Positions 1 through 5,389 of a stretch of 8,508 nucleotides of DNA are shown piece after piece (position 1 is the first letter of the stretch; every line of letters starts with the position of its first letter). The stretch is taken from NCBI GenBank assembly GCA_023135215.1, contig JAGLTP010000054.1:1-8508 (forward strand), given 5' to 3'. The position numbers and the translations under genes are program-made. The DNA is from Candidatus Heimdallarchaeota archaeon. Its GTDB lineage: Archaea > Asgardarchaeota > Heimdallarchaeia > Heimdallarchaeales > Heimdallarchaeaceae. The notes beneath the pieces are model-generated. The model had not been told where the DNA came from and ran no database searches. It was given only the letters and a program-made list of their open reading frames with translations.

Positions 1-72
1 TTTGCTATATCTCTAATATGTATGTAGATGTAATTTCAGTACATCATTAATACCCATAGTTGGATTTTCAAG

Positions 73-102
73 GTTAAAAAAGAAAACTAAAAGAAAAAAG
101 GA
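73..102 (-). terminator. T-rich terminator after the DUF3160 gene
   Basis: Read on the minus strand, the bases just past the DUF3160 stop codon are two runs of six T and two runs of four T, broken by single C, A or G bases. Archaeal RNA polymerase stops at such T tracts without needing a hairpin, and I see no stem here. The remaining bases 1-72 have stops in all frames on both strands close to the edge and show no recognisable gene. Confidence 0.5.
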
Positions 103-2295
103 TTAGTCATCCTTCTTTCTTAATAATAAAGGGGTTACAATAATATTTTCAGTTATGGGAAGAATGTTAGTCATCCATTCAGGTATATCTGGAGGGTTGG
201 TGTCAATCATATCTTGCCATTGCTCATCAGTCAATCGGTCATTCATAGGATGTTGGAATTCATAATAAGAAAATGTTCCTCCTCGAGTTAGCCTGAGCTT
301 TCCATTATGATCTTGAACTACTACATATATTGTATAAGGATTACCTGATCCAACCTCCAACACTTTTCCTGTATTTGGATCTGTATGGACATCTGCTATA
401 ACAGCCATCCTATCATCAGTTTCACTAGTCCAAGGATCAGCTTCTGGATCATTAAAAGTTGCATACTCCCCGATTCTTGAACCAGCATGACTGATAAATT
501 TGTATTCTTCTTCTGTAAGTGGGTCATTCTCTAATTCTTTGATACTAATTGCAGTAAGATTATCAAAGATATCTGCTAAACCCAGAAGCTTATAGCCAAA
601 TCTATCTAGAAGCAGATCTCTGGAATTAAGACCATCATTCATTAACCTAACTAAGGTTGCTAACCTTGAATACAATTCAGGATAAGGTTCGATATAACCA
701 AACATCATGGGTGGTAATCCAGTGTAAACGGTGTATGATTGCTTAGCATATAGAATTGTATCATGTCGTAATTCTGCCCAAGAGCTTAGAGTTGTCATAA
801 GAGCTTTGTCAGTCCAAGCTTCATTTAACATAAACCCAGGATATCCTTCGTATGCAGGTCTGAGTAAGGGAAATAATGAGTATAACCACAGCCAATAAAG
901 ATTCTGGGTCCAATCATATTCTGTTAATCCTCCAAATTCATCTCTTAATTTATGTATTTGATCATTATATTCTGAATAGCTTTCATTTTCAGATTGCATA
1001 TAGTAAGCAGCTCTTGTACTTCCGAAGACAGAGAAAATGTCAAGACCATTAGGAAACATTCTTCCATCAACTTTGTTATGTACTAATTGTTGGAAAATAT
1101 AAGAATCAGGTATGAATCTTTGCCCCATTAGTCTAAAACCTTGTGTGACATTTTCATATTCATAAGCATCAAAGATAAACATCGAGTTTATCAGTGGTTT
1201 TCTGTAGGTTTTTGCTTCTTCAACAAAGGAAGTTATAATACTTTCTTCTGCAAGATCATCCCCTTCAGGGCTTCCTTCATTTTGCCAGATTTCATAATAT
1301 TCAGCAGCAGTTAAATCATCACTAGCTCCAACATAGAAAACTGTAGGTTCATAGACTTTGTCCCAATAATCCCAAACAGTATTTGATCCTATACTTGTGT
1401 TAAAACTAGATATAAGGAGTAAAGCCATTCTTGTTTGCTCAATCCCCATTGCTGGATCACCAGTTGGACTCTGAAGTAGGAAACTGATTCTACCAGCATA
1501 CATCATAGCTTTAAAGTAATTTCCAAGGAGTTCATTTCTAGTATAGTGTCCTCTAATAGTATATTGAGTATAGTCTTCTTCGTAACAAAAAATAGCAGAA
1601 TTATCTATTTCTCCTGTATTTATTTTGGCTAATTCATCATTTACTAGTGGTTCCACTTCAGAAGGGATAGAATTTGTTTCATTTAGTAAATACAGAATTA
1701 CTGAAAGATATGCAATGTTCTTATTTATCGCATCATTAACGATCGGTTCTGAAACAGTCAAATTAAGATCTATTTGAGCATCTCTTAATGTAAGAAGCAT
1801 TTGTTCAAAATCATAAAAGAAACTTTCACCTTCAAGTATCCGAAGTGTGATATCATAAAGAACATGATATGCATGTAAACACAAATCTGTAGTTATGAAC
1901 TGAGGACCGTCACCATTAGTCCCTTCATATAGATGATAAATATCTTCATATCCTTCATCAACCAGAGCAAAACCGTATTGCTCCAGCATCGTTTTTACAT
2001 CTTGAGGGATATCCAATCCCTGTAGATCCACATTAGCTAGATTATTACTTATTTCTGTAACTTTAATTGATGGAGTATATTCAAGCTGAGATGGAATATA
2101 AGATCCAAAAGCAGTGTTCACAACTCCATCTATCTGGAAAACAGCAGCAGTTCCAGGAATTATCAACCCCTCTGGGATTCCATGAGGGGCAGTTCTCCTT
2201 GTTAGTAAAGGTATTGAGATTGCAAGACTACTCACAATAAGGAATGTAATTATTCCCATACTTAATTTTGATTTAATGAAACTCATATTAATCAT
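103..2295 (-). CDS. Secreted or membrane-anchored DUF3160 family protein
   Basis: A 730-residue protein of the DUF3160 family, whose biochemical role is unknown. A hydrophobic segment at about residues 12-32, preceded by lysines, is a signal peptide or single membrane anchor; no lipobox cysteine follows it, so the bulk should lie outside the cell. Two regions support the family call: QFITTDLCLHAYHVLYD (about 132-148), matching the typical TTDxxLHAYHxxFD segment, and RGGTFSYYEF...MNDRLTDEQW near 671-693, the conserved C-terminal block. Length is normal for the family (about 700-800). The reading frame is intact. The start used is the ATG at 2293-2295; a second in-frame ATG at 2284-2286 is equally compatible with the signal segment. 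It lies 122 bp downstream of the DUF998 gene on the same strand and probably has its own promoter. Family assignment is good; function cannot be stated. Confidence 0.85.
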   Translation of the reverse strand: MINMSFIKSKLSMGIITFLIVSSLAISIPLLTRRTAPHGIPEGLIIPGTAAVFQIDGVVNTAFGSYIPSQLEYTPSIKVTEISNNLANVDLQGLDIPQDVKTMLEQYGFALVDEGYEDIYHLYEGTNGDGPQFITTDLCLHAYHVLYDITLRILEGESFFYDFEQMLLTLRDAQIDLNLTVSEPIVNDAINKNIAYLSVILYLLNETNSIPSEVEPLVNDELAKINTGEIDNSAIFCYEEDYTQYTIRGHYTRNELLGNYFKAMMYAGRISFLLQSPTGDPAMGIEQTRMALLLISSFNTSIGSNTVWDYWDKVYEPTVFYVGASDDLTAAEYYEIWQNEGSPEGDDLAEESIITSFVEEAKTYRKPLINSMFIFDAYEYENVTQGFRLMGQRFIPDSYIFQQLVHNKVDGRMFPNGLDIFSVFGSTRAAYYMQSENESYSEYNDQIHKLRDEFGGLTEYDWTQNLYWLWLYSLFPLLRPAYEGYPGFMLNEAWTDKALMTTLSSWAELRHDTILYAKQSYTVYTGLPPMMFGYIEPYPELYSRLATLVRLMNDGLNSRDLLLDRFGYKLLGLADIFDNLTAISIKELENDPLTEEEYKFISHAGSRIGEYATFNDPEADPWTSETDDRMAVIADVHTDPNTGKVLEVGSGNPYTIYVVVQDHNGKLRLTRGGTFSYYEFQHPMNDRLTDEQWQDMIDTNPPDIPEWMTNILPITENIIVTPLLLRKKDD

Positions 2296-2398
2296 ACCAA
2301 GCTAGATTAGATCACAGACACAAATAATGCTTATTGTGTTAATTTGAACACATTAAGAACCATTAATATGTATACTAGTAAAAAGATGGTTGAAGTAC

Positions 2399-2406
2399 TT
2401 ATAAAA
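2399..2406 (-). promoter_or_regulatory. Candidate TATA box upstream of the DUF3160 gene
   Basis: On the minus strand this is TTTTATAA, a good archaeal TATA box. It would start RNA near 2376, leaving a leader of about 80 nt before the ATG at 2295. GTAC tetramers flank it at 2395-2398 and 2411-2414. A weaker, closer candidate, ATTATTTG on the minus strand (about 2321-2328), would give a nearly leaderless RNA like those of other genes in the window. I cannot decide between them from sequence alone. Confidence 0.35.
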
Positions 2407-2417
2407 TGTAGTACAGA

Positions 2418-3158
2418 TTATAATTTGATTTGGTTGCCATTTGGTGAGTTATGCTCTTTTCTGTTTCTGGTAATGAAAAATAATCTAACAGCTACATAAC
2501 CAAAAACTAGTATGAAAACATATGCTAACATTTTTTGGTAGAATGCCATAGAAAATTTTTGAACAAAGAATTCATGGAAATTCAATAATCCAGTGTTAAT
2601 AATACCGATTAACATTGCTATCAAACTGGCAACAGGATCTATTATCCATATTTTCAATTGTTTGTATAGTGATTCTTTTTCTAAAGAAAGAGTCCCAATA
2701 CCCCAAAGAAGACTAGTTATTATCATACAGTAATATAATCCCAGAGCTGATACAATGTGAGGACCAAGAAACATCCCTGCATCGAAAATTCCTACTCCAA
2801 CAAGAAAAATACTTGTAGTTATGCCACTTAGCATAATGAGAAACTGGATCGATTTTCTAATGTATCCTTTAGGTTTTAATATTAAATAAACTGATGGGAA
2901 GAAAGGTAAAAGGAACAAACCCGTTATAATTAATGAAACATTAAATATCTCAGGATGAGGTGCTTTTAATAGAGTTTCCCCACTACTATAAGTTCCAGTT
3001 ATCCTTGGTCCTAACTCTGAGAAATATTGTTCCATAAAAGAGTAAGTTGGAAAAACAATCATTGAAATAGTAGTACCTACAAGAAAAACTGTTATTGCTA
3101 TAAAAGCAGAAATCAAACCAAGTTTTTGGAAATCTAAAGATAATGATTCTCTTTTCAC
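2418..3158 (-). CDS. DUF998-type integral membrane protein, six helices
   Basis: A 246-residue polytopic membrane protein with six predicted helices at about residues 14-36, 71-95, 104-124, 132-155, 168-192 and 207-229, then a short charged tail. The segment after helix 1 (FPTYSFMEQYFSELGP) and the GVGIFDAG...HIVSALG stretch across helices 3-4 resemble DUF998 proteins, a membrane family with no established activity. The start is a GTG at 3156-3158: upstream in frame a TGA at 3177-3179 follows with no other usable start, and a strong TATA box sits 27 bp before the GTG, so translation probably begins at the first base of the mRNA. It is divergent from the mutY-like gene and upstream of the DUF3160 gene. 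The membrane topology is clear; the family call is from motif resemblance only. Confidence 0.75.
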   Translation of the reverse strand: MKRESLSLDFQKLGLISAFIAITVFLVGTTISMIVFPTYSFMEQYFSELGPRITGTYSSGETLLKAPHPEIFNVSLIITGLFLLPFFPSVYLILKPKGYIRKSIQFLIMLSGITTSIFLVGVGIFDAGMFLGPHIVSALGLYYCMIITSLLWGIGTLSLEKESLYKQLKIWIIDPVASLIAMLIGIINTGLLNFHEFFVQKFSMAFYQKMLAYVFILVFGYVAVRLFFITRNRKEHNSPNGNQIKL

Positions 3159-3179
3159 AAATAATCTAGTTCTCTTTCA

Positions 3180-3190
3180 TATATAAAAAT
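3180..3190 (-). promoter_or_regulatory. TATA box for the DUF998 gene, leaderless spacing
   Basis: The minus strand reads TTTTTATATA here, a near-consensus archaeal TATA box. Its centre (about 3185) is 27 bp before the GTG start at 3158, so the expected transcription start coincides with the start codon. This supports the GTG as the true start and a leaderless mRNA. Confidence 0.65.
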
Positions 3191-3202
3191 CAATTGCGAT
3201 AC

Positions 3203-3220
3203 TTTAGTAGATTTGTACAT
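3203..3220. promoter_or_regulatory. TTTAGTA / TTGTACAT motif in divergent promoter region
   Basis: TTTAGTA (3203-3209) is followed by TTGTACAT (3213-3220). The same two words, TTTAGTA and TGTACAA, occur next to each other in the large inverted repeat at 6945-6973. The site lies between the divergent DUF998 and mutY-like promoters, just upstream of the DUF998 TATA box. It may be a regulator site; the short length makes chance a real alternative. Confidence 0.3.
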
Positions 3221-3227
3221 TTCACAT

Positions 3228-3237
3228 TATTTTTAAT
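3228..3237 (+). promoter_or_regulatory. Candidate TATA box for the mutY-like gene
   Basis: TTATTTTTAA, centred near 3233, would start transcription at about 3258-3260, a few bases before the ATG at 3265. A second AT-rich candidate, TTTATTTTT at 3250-3258, would start RNA near 3280 and favour the ATG at 3292. Neither agrees with initiation at the GTG at 3244. Confidence 0.35.
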
Positions 3238-3264
3238 TCCAAAGTGAAGTTTATTTTTGAAATC

Positions 3265-4071
3265 ATGAGCTTCGAGATAAAGAATGATAAAATGAAATCC
3301 TTTCAAGATAAAATCTTTAGTTGGTGGAAGGATAATAAAAGGGATTTTCCATGGAGAGAAACAAATAACCCATATTTAATCATGGTTTCAGAAATAATGT
3401 TACAACAAACACAAGCTCCTAGAGTAGTAGAGAAATATCTAAGTTTTATTGATAAATTTCCAGACATGGAAAGCTTATCAAACTCTTCTCAAACAGAATT
3501 ACTCCACTTATGGTCTGGTCTTGGGTATAATCGAAGAGCCTTGTGGTTAAAAGAAGCAGCAAGGAAAATTTTGGAATTAGGAAGCTTTCCACAAACACCA
3601 AAAGAACTACAAAAACTAAAAGGAATAGGACCTTATTCTGCAAGGTCTATACTAATTTTCGCATTTAATTCAGATATAGCTACTGTTGATACTAACATTA
3701 GAAGAATTTTGGTAGCTGAAGGGTTCGCATCTGAAAAAACTTCTGAAAAGGACTTACTCAAAATCGCAGAAGAACTTCTCCCAAAATATAAATCCAGAGA
3801 TTGGCACAATGCGTTAATGGATTATGGCTCTATCGTCCTTACAGCTAGTAAAACAGGTATAAAACCTACTTCTCAGCAAAGCAAATTCAAAGGATCAGAT
3901 CGACAGTATAGAGGTTTAATTTTACAATATCTGTTAAAAAATGAGAAAGCTTCTATTAAGGAAATTATCTCTGAATTTGAGCTTGAGGAAGAAAGAGCAA
4001 TTAGTATTCTTCACAAGATGATTTCCGATAAGTTAATTCATCAAAAGAATGAGTTCTTTTTTATTCATTAA
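3265..4071 (+). CDS. mutY: MutY-type adenine DNA glycosylase lacking the 4Fe-4S cluster
   Basis: Base-excision repair enzyme of the HhH-GPD superfamily; MutY removes adenine mispaired with 8-oxoguanine. Residue numbers here count from an upstream in-frame GTG at 3244. FPWRETNNPY (35-44) is the entry motif. SEIMLQQTQ carries the catalytic Glu50. The helix-hairpin-helix is KLKGIGPYSARSI (about 124-136), with Tyr131 at the position where many MutY proteins have Tyr and Endo III has its Lys. TVDTN carries the catalytic Asp149. The Glu-Asp spacing matches bacterial MutY. The region after WHNALMDYGSIV, where four cysteines normally bind a 4Fe-4S cluster, has none, and the whole protein has no cysteine. 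The FKGSDRQYRG motif (about 215-224) and a winged-helix-like tail follow, resembling the C-terminal region I recall in actinobacterial and haloarchaeal MutY; the NUDIX-like 8-oxoG domain is absent. Start: the ATG at 3265 fits a TATA box; the ATG at 3292 or GTG at 3244 are alternatives. A related mismatch glycosylase specificity is possible. Confidence 0.85.
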   Translation: MSFEIKNDKMKSFQDKIFSWWKDNKRDFPWRETNNPYLIMVSEIMLQQTQAPRVVEKYLSFIDKFPDMESLSNSSQTELLHLWSGLGYNRRALWLKEAARKILELGSFPQTPKELQKLKGIGPYSARSILIFAFNSDIATVDTNIRRILVAEGFASEKTSEKDLLKIAEELLPKYKSRDWHNALMDYGSIVLTASKTGIKPTSQQSKFKGSDRQYRGLILQYLLKNEKASIKEIISEFELEEERAISILHKMISDKLIHQKNEFFFIH

Positions 4072-4110
4072 TCTTGAAATTTAATCGAGAATCTATATGA
4101 TGAAAAGGAG

Positions 4111-4151
4111 CAGTAACAATAAGATGTTGTCTTATTGATTATTTTACTGTT
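4111..4151 (+). terminator. Hairpin between mutY-like and NMN adenylyltransferase genes
   Basis: CAATAAGA (4117-4124) and TCTTATTG (4130-4137) pair perfectly over 8 bp around a TGTTG loop. CAGTAA (4111-4116) and TTACTG (4144-4149) can extend the stem after a six-base bulge. T-rich sequence follows. It lies 40 bp past the mutY-like stop and before the next promoter, so a terminator or RNA-end structure is the simplest reading. The stem is A/T-rich and weak. Confidence 0.4.
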
Positions 4152-4163
4152 ATTGGCAAAAAC

Positions 4164-4173
4164 ATTTATCTTT
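4164..4173 (+). promoter_or_regulatory. TATA box for NMN adenylyltransferase, leaderless spacing
   Basis: ATTTATCTTT, centred near 4168, is 27 bp before the ATG at 4195, as expected for a leaderless archaeal mRNA. It also supports rejecting the longer reading frame that starts with a TTG at 4135, which would lie upstream of this transcript. Confidence 0.5.
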
Positions 4174-4194
4174 TACTACATATTGGTATACTTA

Positions 4195-4719
4195 ATGAGA
4201 GCTTTATACCTAGGACGTTTTAATCCTCCACATAAAGGGCACATACATGCTATTGAATATATTTTAAGTCACTCGGATATAGATGAAATCATCATTTTAA
4301 TTGGTAGTGGTGAAAAAGCGTATTCACTAATAAATCCATTTACAGGAGGAGAAAGATTAGAAATGGTAACAGCTATTGTTAGAAATAACTTCAACATCAA
4401 GCAATTTTACATTTCAGCTATTCCTGATATAAACAGAAATACAATATGGCCAGCGAATGTTGCAGATTTAGTTCCTCCTTTTGAGGTGATTTTTACTAAT
4501 AATCCACTAGTTCAACAACTTTTTACAAATTTAAGTGACAAGGAAATAAGAGAGATTCCCCTTGTGGAGAGAGATGAGTTAAGTGGGAAGGTTATTAGAG
4601 AAAAAATGACAAAAGGGAAAAGCTGGAAAGAGCTTCTTCCAGAAGTTATTTTACCTCTAATTGAGAAATATAAGGGTATAGAAAGAATACAAGCACTTGC
4701 AAAAACAGATGATAAGTGA
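4195..4719 (+). CDS. Nicotinamide-nucleotide adenylyltransferase, archaeal type
   Basis: Cytosolic enzyme making NAD+ from NMN and ATP, releasing pyrophosphate; the final step of NAD synthesis. The 174-residue protein matches the archaeal family represented by Methanocaldococcus MJ0541 along its whole length. GRFNPPHKGH (7-16) holds the HxGH nucleotidyltransferase motif with His13 and His16. GSGEKAYSLINPFTGGER (37-54) matches the GSxxxSxxxxNPFTxxER segment of the family. SGKVIREKM (130-138) is the second nucleotide-binding motif, equivalent to SGTxIRxxM. The frame is open 60 bp further upstream from a TTG at 4135, but those 20 residues come from the AT-rich promoter and are absent from the family; MRALYLGRF is the canonical start and has a TATA box 27 bp before it. 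The nitroreductase gene follows after 42 bp. Assignment is secure. Confidence 0.95.
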   Translation: MRALYLGRFNPPHKGHIHAIEYILSHSDIDEIIILIGSGEKAYSLINPFTGGERLEMVTAIVRNNFNIKQFYISAIPDINRNTIWPANVADLVPPFEVIFTNNPLVQQLFTNLSDKEIREIPLVERDELSGKVIREKMTKGKSWKELLPEVILPLIEKYKGIERIQALAKTDDK

Positions 4720-4731
4720 GAAAGAGAATAG

Positions 4732-4746
4732 TTTTTTATTAAGGAG
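4732..4746 (+). promoter_or_regulatory. TATA box and AAGGAG before the nitroreductase gene
   Basis: TTTTTTATT (4732-4740), centred near 4736, is 26 bp before the ATG at 4762, which fits a separate leaderless transcript. Directly after it is AAGGAG (4741-4746), a Shine-Dalgarno-like sequence that could be used instead if the gene is read through from the upstream NMN adenylyltransferase gene. The Shine-Dalgarno spacing is better for an out-of-frame ATG at 4758, which opens only a five-codon frame. Confidence 0.4.
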
Positions 4747-4761
4747 AATTTATTTTTATGC

Positions 4762-5379
4762 ATGGATATAGATGAAGCGATTAGAAACAGAAGATCTATA
4801 AGGAAATTTAAAGCTAAACAAGTAACAAAAGATCAGATTTTGGACATTCTGGATGCAGGGAATAGAGCACCTTCAGCAAAAAACAGAGTTCAATGGAGAT
4901 TCCACATCTTTCAAGGAGAAGCAAAAAAAAGATTAGTAAAAGTTTGTAGAGAAGCAATTGACAAAATGCCAAAGATTCCTTTGATGGCTTCTACTCACAA
5001 TTCATATAATATTATGGAGCAAGCACCAGTAGTTATTTTAGTTCTACAAACTTGTGAGTGGGGAGGAATTAGTCCAGAGATTCAATCAGTGTCCGCAGCT
5101 ATTCAAAACATGCTCCTTAAAGCACATAGTCTGGGATTGGGAACAGTGTGGATAAACGATGTTTTGTTCGTAGAACCAGCAATTATGGAAATTCTCAATT
5201 TTGAAAAACTTGAAACCGAAAATACTACGACCTTGCTTGAATCTAGTAAACAATTAGGTATCGAGATTGGTCTTTCTGGACCATTAGTAGCTGCAATTGC
5301 TTTAGGTTATCCTGATGAAGATCCTAAAAGAAAACCAAGATTCAATTTAGATGAATTAACAACTTGGTATGAAAAATAG
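4762..5379 (+). CDS. Nitroreductase-family FMN flavoprotein
   Basis: A 205-residue member of the nitroreductase superfamily: FMN enzymes, usually dimeric and cytosolic, that use NAD(P)H to reduce nitro groups, quinones, enones or other substrates. RNRRSIRKF (8-16) is the N-terminal phosphate-binding arginine/serine motif for FMN. NRAPSAKNRVQWRF (34-47) matches the APSAxNxQPWxF signature, with the usual Pro replaced by Arg. SLGLGTVWINDV (123-134) and the closing ALGYPDEDPKRKPR (180-193) are also typical. About 30 residues between Ile135 and Pro174 carry the variable region that decides substrate, so the actual substrate is unknown. The ATG at 4762 agrees with the family N-terminus and with a TATA box 26 bp upstream. 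It sits behind the NMN adenylyltransferase gene (42 bp gap), which could reflect a shared NAD(P)H link, and ends 10 bp from the convergent aminopeptidase gene. Confidence 0.9.
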   Translation: MDIDEAIRNRRSIRKFKAKQVTKDQILDILDAGNRAPSAKNRVQWRFHIFQGEAKKRLVKVCREAIDKMPKIPLMASTHNSYNIMEQAPVVILVLQTCEWGGISPEIQSVSAAIQNMLLKAHSLGLGTVWINDVLFVEPAIMEILNFEKLETENTTTLLESSKQLGIEIGLSGPLVAAIALGYPDEDPKRKPRFNLDELTTWYEK

Positions 5380-5389
5380 AAAGGAGAAG

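Noticed and set aside
1..50. Possible tail of a plus-strand gene entering from the left
   Set aside because: One frame is open to a TAA at 48-50, but 16 codons give no recognisable protein and such an opening is expected by chance.
3446..3643. Minus-strand 65-codon frame inside the mutY-like gene
   Set aside because: It is antisense to well conserved motifs of the glycosylase and is low-complexity Leu/Val/Phe, as expected for the reverse of AT-rich coding DNA.
4097..4138. Tiny 13-codon frame with an internal AAGGAG, possible leader peptide
   Set aside because: It overlaps the hairpin, lies upstream of the likely transcription start of the next gene and has no coding signal beyond its start and stop.
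4135..4194. N-terminal 20-residue hydrophobic extension of NMN adenylyltransferase starting at a TTG
   Set aside because: It would be translated from the hairpin and TATA-box region, is absent from the archaeal family, and the canonical MRALYLGRF start lies at 4195.
4512..4763. Minus-strand 83-codon frame over the end of the NMN adenylyltransferase gene
   Set aside because: It is antisense to the conserved SGKVIREKM region, with no family resemblance.
4758..4775. ATG at 4758 as the nitroreductase start, better placed for AAGGAG
   Set aside because: It is out of frame and stops after five codons; the ATG at 4762 gives the family's N-terminal motif.
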